From Micropruina sp. (GTDB taxonomy: Bacteria; Actinomycetota; Actinomycetes; Propionibacteriales; Propionibacteriaceae), in assembly GCF_027492755.1 (NCBI RefSeq), contig NZ_JAPUED010000158.1, positions 1-53,252 of the forward strand: 53,252 bases of DNA, given 5' to 3'. Position 1 is the stretch's first letter. Each line of letters starts with the position of its first letter. Under the pieces are notes generated by a model, which saw only the letters and a program-made list of their open reading frames with translations, was not told where the DNA came from and did not search any database. Both the position numbers and the translations under genes were made by a program. Below are positions 27,548-35,786 of the stretch, in pieces.

Positions 27548-28892
27548 GCTCGCTCCACAGACCGCCGGGCGCGAACACCTCGTCCACCAACTCGTCGAAC
27601 CAGCCCAGTTCACGGGCCAGATCGAGGACGCTGTAGCGCGACCGGTAGTAGGCGGCGCTGAGGAAGGTGTCCTTCACCGTGGCGGCGGTGATCCCGATGT
27701 CCTCGGGGACGCTCGGTGCGCCGGCCGCCTTCAACATCGCCTGCAACTCGCGGGCCGGGATCAACTGCTTCTCCAGTTGCGGCTTGAGCGTTCCCCAGCT
27801 GTCGAGCACTTGGGTCAGCCGCTCCCGCAGGGCCGGGGCCTCGATGTACTTGGCCCGGGTCTCCTTGGCGCAGTGGTCGGCGAGCGTCCCCGACAGCCGG
27901 CTCCGGATGTCGGCCTCGATCGTCTCCCACGCCGGCCATCCCACGATCGCCTTCTCGACGGCCTCGGCTGTGACGTCGCGGAGGAAGAAGCGCTCGTAGA
28001 AGGCGCTCATCGCCAGCGTGCCGATGGCCACCTTGAAGCCGTGCGACAGCGGCGGCTCCCAGTCCTGGCCGAGGTGATCAAGCTCCCACAGATGACTGAA
28101 GTAGTGCTCGGCGCCCGAAGCCGGACGGGTGCCGCCGTAGACCTGCATCGACAGCCCGGAGAGGATCAGCCCGTTCACCAGGCCGGCGTAGGCGTCCGGG
28201 TCACCGGCCGCCAGGTCGGCCGGCCGGGCCAGCGCCTCGGCCACGCCACCCTGGACGAGTTCCCAGGCCAGCGGATGCAGCGGCTCCCAGCCCACCGCGT
28301 CCGACAGCAGCCAGTCGGCACCGCCGGGAATCTTCGCCGACAGGTCGCCGTAGCCCGAACCGACCATGTTCGGCGGTGCCGCGGCGGCGACGTCCAGGTC
28401 GAAGATCACCACCTGCGGTGCCGGGCAGGGCATGGTCACCTTCACGCCGTCGCGGGTCATCGGGGCGCCGAAGCCGGTGTAGCCGTCCATCGAGGCCGCG
28501 GTGCCGACCACCGTGTAGGGCTGCTCCAGCTCGCCGGACGCCAGCTTGACCAGGTCGTTCAGGGTGCCGGCACCCACCGCCACGCCGAGCGAACCGGTCT
28601 CACGCAGCCGCTCACGGATCGTCTCGCAGTGCTCGTAGGCCGCGTACAGGGCGGGAGTGCCGGGGAAGATCAGCGCGTCCTCGACCCGCAACCCGGCGGC
28701 GCGCAGCGAGGCGTCCACGGCTTCGCCGGCGGCAGCCCAGGTGCGTTCGTCGGCGACCACCAGCACCGACGCCTCGCCGACGTCCATCGAGTCCCGGACG
28801 ATCTCACCGACCCGGGCGAGCACACCCCGGCCCACCTCGACCACCTTGGTCTGGTCGGCGTGCGAAAGGCCCTTCTCGATCGCTGCGTTCAC
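27531..28892 (-). CDS. sn-glycerol-1-phosphate dehydrogenase-like (AraM/EgsA family)
   Basis: 453 residues of the iron/zinc-dependent dehydrogenase superfamily. The NAD-binding loop is VGAGTLNDLVK. The metal ligands expected for AraM and archaeal EgsA are all visible: Asp in TAASMDGYTG, His in GAEHYFSHLWE and His in PLSHGFKVA. The likely reaction is reduction of dihydroxyacetone phosphate to sn-glycerol-1-phosphate, which in Bacillus feeds heptaprenylglyceryl phosphate. The GTG at 28892 has GGAGG 7 bases upstream; a longer frame upstream is rejected as non-coding. It diverges from the universal stress protein gene. A sugar-alcohol dehydrogenase activity is the main alternative. Confidence 0.85.
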   Translation of the reverse strand: MNAAIEKGLSHADQTKVVEVGRGVLARVGEIVRDSMDVGEASVLVVADERTWAAAGEAVDASLRAAGLRVEDALIFPGTPALYAAYEHCETIRERLRETGSLGVAVGAGTLNDLVKLASGELEQPYTVVGTAASMDGYTGFGAPMTRDGVKVTMPCPAPQVVIFDLDVAAAAPPNMVGSGYGDLSAKIPGGADWLLSDAVGWEPLHPLAWELVQGGVAEALARPADLAAGDPDAYAGLVNGLILSGLSMQVYGGTRPASGAEHYFSHLWELDHLGQDWEPPLSHGFKVAIGTLAMSAFYERFFLRDVTAEAVEKAIVGWPAWETIEADIRSRLSGTLADHCAKETRAKYIEAPALRERLTQVLDSWGTLKPQLEKQLIPARELQAMLKAAGAPSVPEDIGITAATVKDTFLSAAYYRSRYSVLDLARELGWFDELVDEVFAPGGLWSELSPLD

Positions 28893-29042
28893 CGTCTGTC
28901 CTCCGTTTCGTCGCTCGCGCGCTTGAACGTCCACCGTCGCGGTGGGTCGGTGCCACGGGATTCGTGCCCCCGGCGGGTCCAGCTTGCCGTACCGATGCAC
29001 CGCCGCAACATAGGCGTCTCCGGGGAGCTCCAGCCGTGCGGT

Positions 29043-29056
29043 GGGACTTTCGTCCC
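29043..29056. promoter_or_regulatory. DosR/DevR box upstream of the stress-protein gene
   Basis: GGGACTTTCGTCCC matches 13 of the 14 core positions of the published mycobacterial DosR motif (GGGACTWWAGTCCC). It lies 34 bases before the ATG of the universal stress protein and about 150 bases from the divergent dehydrogenase start. The DosR orthologue is encoded just downstream, and its DNA-contacting residues are conserved. Confidence 0.75.
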
Positions 29057-29090
29057 GGGCACGGCGGCGTTCACCGGCCACAGTCGAGGT

Positions 29091-29531
29091 ATGACCGACA
29101 ACATCACCAAGGATCGAGTGGTCGTCGGGGTGGACGGGTCAAGGCCCTCCGTCGCGGCGCTCCGCTATGCGGCGAGGATCGCCACCGCTTTCCAGGCTCC
29201 GCTGGAGGCGGTGACCATCTGGTCGCCACCTGCGTTCACCGACCCCTACCTGGTCGTCGAGTGGACGCCGGAACAGGACGCCGAACAGGTGCTGGACGCC
29301 GCGATCGCCGACGCCTTCGGCGACTCCCCGCCCGAGCAGCTGACCCGGACGGTGCTGCCCGGCCCGGCGGCCCGCACCCTGATCGGCCTCAGCCGGCACT
29401 GCGACACCCTCGTGCTCGGCAGTCGCGGCCATGGCGGCTTCGTCGGCATGCTGCTGGGCTCGGTGAGTTCCGCGTGCGCCGCCCACGCGCACTGCCCGGT
29501 GCTCATCGTCCGATCGGGAGCGGACGACTAG
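29091..29531 (+). CDS. Universal stress protein (UspA family)
   Basis: 146 residues, a single Usp domain. The N-terminal VVVGVDGSRPSVAALRYA and the C-terminal ATP-binding pattern GSRGHGGFVGMLLGSVS (GxxGx9GS) are complete, so ATP binding is expected. In mycobacteria many such genes are DosR-controlled and act in hypoxia and dormancy. Here a near-consensus DosR box sits just upstream and the dosR-like gene lies convergent, 10 bases beyond its stop. The ATG at 29091 follows a weak CGAGG site. Confidence 0.92.
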   Translation: MTDNITKDRVVVGVDGSRPSVAALRYAARIATAFQAPLEAVTIWSPPAFTDPYLVVEWTPEQDAEQVLDAAIADAFGDSPPEQLTRTVLPGPAARTLIGLSRHCDTLVLGSRGHGGFVGMLLGSVSSACAAHAHCPVLIVRSGADD

Positions 29532-29541
29532 TCCCCGGCCA

Positions 29542-30204
29542 CTAACGCCAGCCGGCGGCCATCGAGCGCAGCCGGGCCTGCTCGCTGACCCGTTCGATCT
29601 CGAACACCGCCGCCTGGGTGCGGTGCTCGAAGCCGAGCTTGCACAGCAGGCTGGACACGTGGTTCTTGACCGTCTTCTCGGCCAGGCCGAGCCGGTCGGC
29701 GATCTGCCGGTTGGTCAGGGCGTCCGCGATCAGTGCGAGGATCTGTCGCTCGCGGGCGCTGAGCGAGGCGAACCGCGGATCCTCGTTCCGCCGGCGCGGG
29801 CCGGTGATCGGCCGGGTCGCCAGCGGGGTGAGCAGTCGCCGTCCGGCCGAGACGGCACGCACCGCCCGCACCAGTTCGGCGGCTCGCACCGACTTCCGCA
29901 GGCAGCCGGACGCGTCGGCCAGCAGCGCCGCGAGCATCGTGTCGTCGTCCGGCTCCGGGCTCAGGATCAGGCAGCCGAGGCTCGGATGCAGGCGCCTGAG
30001 GTAGCCGCACAGGTCGATGCCGCTGCCGTCCGGTAGACCGGCGTCGAGTACGGCGACGTCGGGCCGTGTCGCCGCGATCCGGACGACCGCCTCGTGACAC
30101 GACGAGGCTTCGCCGACGACGGCGAGATCGGGTTGGGTGTCCAGAACACTGACGATCCCGCGGCGCACCAGTTCGTGATCGTCGACGAGGAAGATCCGAG
30201 CCAT
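29542..30204 (-). CDS. dosR: DosR/DevR-type NarL-family response regulator
   Basis: 220 residues. The receiver starts IFLVDDHELVRRG, with phospho-acceptor Asp near 53 in VAVLDAGLPDG and the conserved Lys in CLRKSV. The LuxR-type DNA-binding domain contains LTNRQIADRLGLAEKTVKN followed by HVSSLLCKLGF. The segment AEKTVKN, which holds the base-contacting Lys and Asn of M. tuberculosis DosR, is identical, and RRTQAAVF-like RTQAAVFEIE also matches. I start at 30204 to match the DosR N-terminus; an in-frame ATG at 30225 is possible. No DosS-like heme kinase lies beside it, so it may be an orphan or use a distant kinase. Confidence 0.88.
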   Translation of the reverse strand: MARIFLVDDHELVRRGIVSVLDTQPDLAVVGEASSCHEAVVRIAATRPDVAVLDAGLPDGSGIDLCGYLRRLHPSLGCLILSPEPDDDTMLAALLADASGCLRKSVRAAELVRAVRAVSAGRRLLTPLATRPITGPRRRNEDPRFASLSARERQILALIADALTNRQIADRLGLAEKTVKNHVSSLLCKLGFEHRTQAAVFEIERVSEQARLRSMAAGWR

Positions 30205-30403
30205 CTCAATCACCACCGAGTGCATCCACTCCGACGTGGTCCGGGCGAACCGCGTCGCGGCGTCCTTTGCTTACTCCTCAGGCTACCGGCGCCGTTCCGC
30301 AGCCGTGCCCGATCGGCTGAACAGCCACCGGTTTGCCCGGCGTGGAAACAATGGGTGCATCGGCCGGAACACCGGCCCCTGACCGTCGTTGGAGTGAGCG
30401 AGC

Positions 30404-30670
30404 ATGACCGAGAAGGGCAACACCGAGCAGTTCGAGGTGACACTCGGCAACGTCGTCGGAAAGATCATGGAGTTGATCCGCGAGGGCAACGTGCGCCGGA
30501 TCACCCTGCGGCGCGGTGGCAAGACGTTGCTGGAGGTGCCGCTGAACGCGGGCCTCACCGTGGGCGCGGTCACCGCGCTGGTCGCCCCGCTGCTGCTGGG
30601 GGTGGGCGCGCTCGCGGCCGTGGTCACCAAGGTGACCGTGGTGGTGGAACGGCCGTCGAAAGCCGAGTGA
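30404..30670 (+). CDS. DUF4342 domain protein
   Basis: 88 residues. The N-terminal half (VVGKIMELIREGNVRRITLRR) and a hydrophobic segment near residues 48-75 fit DUF4342, a small family whose members sometimes carry a UBA-like N-terminus. GGAG lies about 10 bases before the ATG. The C-terminal hydrophobic stretch is probably a membrane helix. Function unknown. It is divergent from dosR, and a strong hairpin follows. Confidence 0.8.
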   Translation: MTEKGNTEQFEVTLGNVVGKIMELIREGNVRRITLRRGGKTLLEVPLNAGLTVGAVTALVAPLLLGVGALAAVVTKVTVVVERPSKAE

Positions 30671-30706
30671 CCCGCGTCGCTCGACGCGCGGCCGCCCCGT
30701 GGCATG

Positions 30707-30746
30707 CCGAAGGGCTGCCGTCGTAAGTCCGACGGCAGCCCTTCGG
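30707..30746. terminator. Bidirectional terminator hairpin
   Basis: CCGAAGGGCTGCCGTCG (30707-30723) pairs perfectly with its complement at 30730-30746 across a 6-base loop. It lies between the DUF4342 stop (30670) and the stop of the convergent secreted-protein gene (30755), so it can serve both. Confidence 0.8.
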
Positions 30747-30754
30747 GTCACGGA

Positions 30755-31864
30755 TCAGCGGTTGCTGGCGAGGAACCGCTGCGCGACGTCGGTCTTGGTG
30801 TGCTTGTAGTACCACGCGGTCGGGTTGCCGTCACCGCTGATGACCCAGGCCACCGTGATCGACTTGCGTCCCTCGGCCGCCTTCGCCGACCACTTGCCCG
30901 TCGAGGTCAGGTTGGGCATCTTCCTGGTGGCCTGGTTGATCTTGCTCAGCCACTCGGCCTTGGTGGTCTCGGTGGTGCCGGTGACGGTGACGATCTCCCA
31001 GCTGGACTTGCCGTAGTGCGGCTTGTCCTCGCCCTTGCGCAGCAGGCCGTCATTGTCGTAGCCGACCGCCTTCGAGCGAAGCTTCCTGGTCGCGGTCGAG
31101 TACTTGTCGACCTGCACCTTGAGGGTGACCTTCTCTGCGACCGGCGGCGGGCAGTCGATCGGCGTCTTGGTCTCACGATCGCGCTTGTCGATGAACGTCC
31201 AGGATTCGTCCGGGACGTCGGTGGTCCAGTTCGCCTCGCCCAGGACGCTGGAGCTGCCGCCACCGGGCAGGTAGTAGACCGTCCGGTCCGGCGTCCCGTC
31301 GCCGTTGCCGACCTTGCGGCTGTCGACGTCGCGGGTGTCGGTTTCGCCACCGGGGTTGTCGGTCGACCAGTCGGACCACGGTCCCCAGTCGGTGAACCCC
31401 TCGTCGGTCAGCACCTTCTCGGCCTTGTACTTGACGGTCTCGCGCGGGCCGCCGTAGCTGCTGAGCGAGACGGAGCCGGTGCCCAGGTACTGCTCGGGAA
31501 CGCCGTTCTTGCCCCAGACGATGTTGATGATCACATCGGGGATCTGATGGAACCCGGGCGACTTCACCCAATGGCCGGCGACGACCTGGCCGTTCACCTT
31601 CGTGGTGCCGCCGTCGACGAAGTCCCAGCCCTCGACCGACTTGATCTCCTTGGAGCCGTAGAGCTCGACCCGGCTGCGGAACCGGTACTCGGTGGTCGTC
31701 GTCTCCTGCTTGCCCGCGATGACCTTCTGGTAGCGGGATTCATGAATGATCGACGTCGCGTAGCAGGTGTTGGCCTCTTGCGCCGATGCCGTGACCGGCG
31801 TGGAAATGAGGAGGGCGCCTCCCGCGATCGCTGCGGCGGCCAGGGCTCCGATGACCTTCTTCAT
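30755..31864 (-). CDS. Secreted protein of unknown function
   Basis: 369 residues. The ATG at 31864 has AAGGAG about 7 bases upstream. A Sec signal peptide (KKVIGALAAAAIAGGALLI, cut probably after ASA near residue 28) is clear. The mature part is hydrophilic and rich in Thr, Ser, Lys and Trp. Two Cys residues (in NTCYAT and IDCPPP) could form a disulfide. Repeated WxxW-like patches (DWGPWSDW) are notable. I recognise no domain. It has its own long upstream region and a terminator, so it is probably a single-gene unit. Confidence 0.75.
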   Translation of the reverse strand: MKKVIGALAAAAIAGGALLISTPVTASAQEANTCYATSIIHESRYQKVIAGKQETTTTEYRFRSRVELYGSKEIKSVEGWDFVDGGTTKVNGQVVAGHWVKSPGFHQIPDVIINIVWGKNGVPEQYLGTGSVSLSSYGGPRETVKYKAEKVLTDEGFTDWGPWSDWSTDNPGGETDTRDVDSRKVGNGDGTPDRTVYYLPGGGSSSVLGEANWTTDVPDESWTFIDKRDRETKTPIDCPPPVAEKVTLKVQVDKYSTATRKLRSKAVGYDNDGLLRKGEDKPHYGKSSWEIVTVTGTTETTKAEWLSKINQATRKMPNLTSTGKWSAKAAEGRKSITVAWVISGDGNPTAWYYKHTKTDVAQRFLASNR

Positions 31865-32034
31865 GTCTGCTCCTTGGGGCTGTGGAGGCTGGGTACCTCG
31901 CTGTCGTAGGAGCAGACTGATCCGCCGACCGCAAGGCCTCGTCGGCCGGCGATGGAGCGGCAATCAAGAGATGATCAAGGTCGAGTTCAGCGCCCCTTGA
32001 GGTTTCCCCAAGCCGGCGGCGGACGCGGCGGCGG

Positions 32035-32694
32035 TCAGGGACGACGGCCCAGGCCGGCTTCGCGGGCGGCGACGATCGCTGCCGACCGGTCCCGGGCCCG
32101 CAGCTTCATCAGGATCGCCGAGACGTTGTTCCGCACGGTCTTCGGCGACAGGTACAGCTGGGTGGCGATCTCGCCGTTCGGCAACCCGGTGGCGACCAGA
32201 TCGAGGATCTCCCGTTCGCGCTCGGTCAGTTCCGGGAACACGGCGGGTGGCGCTGCCGTGGCCGGTCCGGCGGCGAACACGCGGGCGATCCGCTGGGCCA
32301 GTGAGGCGCCGAACACCACGCCGCCGCCGTGCACAGTCCGGATCGCCTGGACGAGCTCGTCGGCGTCCGCGCCCTTCAACAGGTAGCCGCGGGCGCCGGC
32401 GGTGATCGCGCTGAAGACGGTGCTCTCGTCCTCGCCCATGGTGATCACCAGCACCCCGGTCTCCGGCAGTTCGGCAAGCACCTGCCGGGTGGCTTCGATG
32501 CCGTTCAGCCGGGGCATCTGCAGGTCCATGATCACCACGTCGGGGCGGCTCTCCCGGGCCTGCTCGACGGCTTCGATGCCGTCCGCGGCGCGTCCGACCA
32601 CCTCGATGTCGGGCAGCGGCTCAAGCAGCGAGGCCAGCCCGTCGCGATAGATCGGGTGATCGTCGGCGATCAGCACGGTGATCGGTTCGGTCAT
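32035..32694 (-). CDS. NarL-family response regulator
   Basis: 219 residues. The receiver has the acidic pocket (LIADDHPIYRDG), the phospho-acceptor Asp in VVIMDLQMP and Lys in LLKGADADEL. The C-terminal LuxR-type helix-turn-helix is LTEREREILDLVATGL through SPKTVRNNVSAILMKL. The ATG overlaps the TGA of the histidine-kinase gene by one base (TGATG), so the pair is translationally coupled and makes a two-component system. Target genes are not shown; the flanking secreted protein and membrane protein are candidates. Confidence 0.94.
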   Translation of the reverse strand: MTEPITVLIADDHPIYRDGLASLLEPLPDIEVVGRAADGIEAVEQARESRPDVVIMDLQMPRLNGIEATRQVLAELPETGVLVITMGEDESTVFSAITAGARGYLLKGADADELVQAIRTVHGGGVVFGASLAQRIARVFAAGPATAAPPAVFPELTEREREILDLVATGLPNGEIATQLYLSPKTVRNNVSAILMKLRARDRSAAIVAAREAGLGRRP

Positions 32695-34736
32695 CAGGCA
32701 CCTCCGGTCAGCGGCAGGACGGCGCGGACGGTGGTGCCGCCGCCGTCCGGGCATTCGACCATGGCCTCGCCGCCGAGTTCGGCGGCCCGTTCCCGGACCG
32801 AGAGCAGACCCACCCCGGCCGTCCGCTCCGACGATATCCCGATGCCGTCATCGGCGACCTCCACGGTGAGGGCACCCGTTTCCCGTACCAGCCGGACGCG
32901 CACCAGCCCGGCCTGCGCATGCCGGGCCACGTTGGTCAGCGACTCGGCCACGATCCGGTAGGCGGCCACCTCGACCGCCGCGGGCAGCCCGTCCAGGCCC
33001 TCGGCTTCGACGGCCACCACCGGCCCGGATGCGCGCAGCCGATCGGCCTGCTGCTCGACGGCGGCCAGCAGGCCGAGGTCGTCCAGCGCCGGCGGACGCA
33101 GCCCGTGCACCAGCCGGCGCACCTCCGCGACCGCGTCCCGCAGGTCGGTCCGTGAGGCTCCGATCAGGTCCTTGGCCCGGGACGGGTCGGAGTCCACCGC
33201 CTGCTCGGCCGCGGCCAGCCGCAGCCCGACGCCGCCCAGCGCCGGCCCCAGCCCGTCGTGCAGGTCGCGACGGATCCGGCGCCGGTCGTCCTCACGGGCC
33301 AGCACCAGCCGTTCCCGGCTGGCCTGCAGCTCCTCGGTCAGCCGGGTCAGCCGGACGGCGATCGCGGCCTGCCGGACCACGTCCATCAGCAGCGCCTGGT
33401 CCGCTCGGGTGAGCACCGCCCGCAGCCCACCGCGGACCGGCAGGATCAGCCGTCCGACCCGCTGGCCGGAGTAGGCGATCGGCAGCTCGTTGACCTGGTT
33501 CGGACGGCGTCCGTGTTCGGCGAGCAGCCGTCCGCCGTCGGAGGCGAACACCTCGACGCCGACGTACGGCACCCGGAACGAGTCCGCCACGGACGCCACC
33601 AGGGCCGGCAGTTGGTCGGCCACCGAACCGCTGGCCTCCAGCCGGGCGGCCAGACCGGCGACCACCTGGTAGCGGTCGCCGCGCCGGCCCAGCAGCCGCC
33701 GCCGGATCCGCACCCAGAGCAGGCTGCGCAGCGGTGCGTAGAGCAGCACGGTCAGCAGCAGCACCACCAACGTGACGTCGCGCTGGTCGAGGTGGTCGCC
33801 CACCGTCCGGCTGATCAGCGCGACCAAGGCCAGGTCGAGACCGATCACGATGGCACCGACCGCACCCCAGGCGACGGTGTCGGCGACCAGGCCGTCCACG
33901 TCGTAGCGGTCGGGCGCGCAGATGCCGATCGTCACCGAGACCGAGGTCGCGACGACCGCCGCGAACAGCGCGTAGCTGGCCAGCAGCCCCGACGGCGCCA
34001 GCAGGCTGATCACCGCGAGGAAGCCGCAGACGATGCCGGCCCAGAGCAGCCAGCGCAGCCGGCGCCGCTCGAGGCCGGCCGCCGAGCGGTGCCGCACGAC
34101 CACCAGGGCCAGCGCCGGGATCACCGAGGCCAGGGTGACCAGCCGGGTGACCACCATCAGCGGATAGCCGACCTCGGCCGGGATCGGCAGGCTGAGCAGG
34201 TCGGGGTCGGCCACCGGCGGCTCCGGCACGCCGAGTTCGAGCACGGCGGCCGGCATCACCAGCAGGGTCACCGGCAGCGCCGCGGACGCCGCCAGGGTGA
34301 CGACTCCGAGCCATCGCCAGCCGCCGGCCAGCAGCCGTCCGGTCGGGTAGAGCACCAGCACCAGCGGCAGCCCGACCAGCAGGAAGGCCCCGGCCCGGGC
34401 GACGAACCAGTAGGCGAACCCGGTGCCGGGCAGCAGGTCGTCGGGCAGGGTGCCGAACGGTGGCGTGATGCCCAGCCCGTACCAGGCCTCCAGCGCGCCG
34501 TCCACCGCCCAGAGCAGTCCGAAGCCGACCAGGATGCCGCCGATGGCGTGGCCCGGACGCCGGGACAGGATGACCGCGCCGCAGCCGGTCATCACCACGC
34601 CGAGCGGTGCGGTCGGTGACGCCAGATCGACCGTGCCGCCGGCCCGCAGCCGGATCACCTGGCAGATCACGGTGAATGCCGCCAGCGCCAGGGCGAGGCT
34701 CAACCAGGCGATCGGGAGCGGCCGCAGCCGGGGCAT
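32694..34736 (-). CDS. Membrane sensor histidine kinase, NarL/LiaS type
   Basis: About 680 residues. The first 330 contain roughly ten hydrophobic helices. A GAF-like domain (about 360-470) follows, then the HisKA_3 dimerisation segment RRRIRRDLHDGLGP with phospho-accepting His near residue 491, and an HATPase domain with N-box SLTNVARHAQ and G-boxes ADDGIGIS and GVGLLSVRERA. All catalytic motifs are present. The GAF part lacks an obvious heme-type signature, so it is not simply DosS. The ATG at 34736 is used; a GTG at 34748 is in frame. A DosR-like palindrome lies about 50 bases upstream. Confidence 0.92.
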   Translation of the reverse strand: MPRLRPLPIAWLSLALALAAFTVICQVIRLRAGGTVDLASPTAPLGVVMTGCGAVILSRRPGHAIGGILVGFGLLWAVDGALEAWYGLGITPPFGTLPDDLLPGTGFAYWFVARAGAFLLVGLPLVLVLYPTGRLLAGGWRWLGVVTLAASAALPVTLLVMPAAVLELGVPEPPVADPDLLSLPIPAEVGYPLMVVTRLVTLASVIPALALVVVRHRSAAGLERRRLRWLLWAGIVCGFLAVISLLAPSGLLASYALFAAVVATSVSVTIGICAPDRYDVDGLVADTVAWGAVGAIVIGLDLALVALISRTVGDHLDQRDVTLVVLLLTVLLYAPLRSLLWVRIRRRLLGRRGDRYQVVAGLAARLEASGSVADQLPALVASVADSFRVPYVGVEVFASDGGRLLAEHGRRPNQVNELPIAYSGQRVGRLILPVRGGLRAVLTRADQALLMDVVRQAAIAVRLTRLTEELQASRERLVLAREDDRRRIRRDLHDGLGPALGGVGLRLAAAEQAVDSDPSRAKDLIGASRTDLRDAVAEVRRLVHGLRPPALDDLGLLAAVEQQADRLRASGPVVAVEAEGLDGLPAAVEVAAYRIVAESLTNVARHAQAGLVRVRLVRETGALTVEVADDGIGISSERTAGVGLLSVRERAAELGGEAMVECPDGGGTTVRAVLPLTGGA

Positions 34737-34784
34737 CCGCAGGGGCACTCCGGCATTATCGCGGGCTCGGCGTCCCGTCCGCGC

Positions 34785-34798
34785 GGGACCGGCGTCCC
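34785..34798. promoter_or_regulatory. Weak DosR-like palindrome between divergent genes
   Basis: GGGACCGGCGTCCC keeps both GGGAC and GTCCC arms at the DosR spacing, but its centre departs from the WWA consensus. It lies about 50 bases upstream of the histidine-kinase start and 128 bases before the divergent membrane-protein gene. In such GC-rich DNA one match to these arms could occur by chance. Confidence 0.4.
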
Positions 34799-34926
34799 CT
34801 CGTCACGGGACGTTTCCGCCCGGTGGGGAAGGGACGGCGCACCCTGGGGCGCGGGTCGCCCCGCCCAGCACGGTTGGGTCATCGGGCCGGCAGCACGGTC
34901 GGCCGACGACAAAGGGAGAACCACTG

Positions 34927-35556
34927 ATGTCTGTGTCACAACAGCCGGCGCCGGCCCGCTCCGACCTCGCGGTCGCCGCCTCGGACGCCGCCGCCACACC
35001 CGCCGTTCGCTACCCGTTCCGGCGGCACGGCTTTCTGCTCACCATCGGCAGCACCGTCTGGGCCGCCACCATGGTGCTGTTCGACCTCGACCCCACCTCG
35101 CGGGTCGGCGAGATCGGCTACGCGTTCGGCTCCGGGTTGTTCCAGACCGGGCTGCTCGCCCTGCTCTGGGTGCTCTGGAAGACCGACGCCCTCGGCACCG
35201 GCAAGGTGGCGAAGACCGCGCTCGGCATCGAGACGGTGCTGGTCACCCTGGCCATCGGCTCGACGATCGCCGACGGGGTCGGGATCAGCGACCTGAACCA
35301 GCCCGGCTGGGCGCTGCTGGACGCCTTCTGGCCGTTCTCGATGTTCGGCATGTTCCTGATCGGCATCAGGATCGCGGTCGCCGGTCAGTGGCGGGGCGTC
35401 CGCCGGTTCTGGCCGATGGTCGCCGAGAGCTGGGCCGTGGTGACCATTCCGACCCTGATCGTCTTCGGCCCGATCGTCGCCCAGGTTGTCGCACCGCTGC
35501 ACCTGCTGGTCGGCTACGCCGTCCTCGGTGTCCTGGTGGCCACCAAGCCTCACTGA
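34927..35556 (+). CDS. Multipass membrane protein, function unknown
   Basis: 209 residues. After a polar, Ala-rich tail of about 35 residues come about five to six hydrophobic stretches, including FLLTIGSTVWAATMVLF, LLALLWVLW, ETVLVTLAIGSTIADGV, MFGMFLIGIRIAVA and LIVFGPIVAQVVAPLHLLVG. GGGAG lies about 10 bases before the ATG. It is divergent from the histidine kinase and may be a target of that system or of DosR. I do not recognise a family. Confidence 0.75.
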   Translation: MSVSQQPAPARSDLAVAASDAAATPAVRYPFRRHGFLLTIGSTVWAATMVLFDLDPTSRVGEIGYAFGSGLFQTGLLALLWVLWKTDALGTGKVAKTALGIETVLVTLAIGSTIADGVGISDLNQPGWALLDAFWPFSMFGMFLIGIRIAVAGQWRGVRRFWPMVAESWAVVTIPTLIVFGPIVAQVVAPLHLLVGYAVLGVLVATKPH

Positions 35557-35564
35557 TCCTCGTT

Positions 35565-35653
35565 GGTTGAGCTTGCCGAGACCCCGGACCATGGGTTTTC
35601 GGCAAGCTGAACCCGCAAGGGAGCCGGCCGCCACCGGTCGAGCTTGTCCAGAC
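35565..35653. repeat. REP-like inverted repeat, family A with paired change
   Basis: GGTTGAGCTTGCCGAGACC (35565-35583) pairs with the arm at 35593-35614 that contains TTTTCGGCAAGCTGAACC. Relative to other copies, T to C in the left arm is matched by A to G in the right arm. A partial third arm (GGTCGAGCTTGTCCAGAC) is at 35636-35653. Confidence 0.8.
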
Positions 35654-35786
35654 ACCTCGCCGAGCATGCGCTGATCCCCCACGCACCCTTGCGGCTTGTC
35701 ACCGGGGTCCGCCACAGTTAGGGCCACCACCCTCCCCGCACCGACCGATCGTGAACTCAGTTCACCAAAGCCGCCGAGGAGCACCG

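Noticed and set aside
28958-28975. Possible extra DosR box (GGGATTCGTGCCC) upstream of the stress-protein gene
   Set aside because: Arm spacing is one base short and both arms depart from the consensus.
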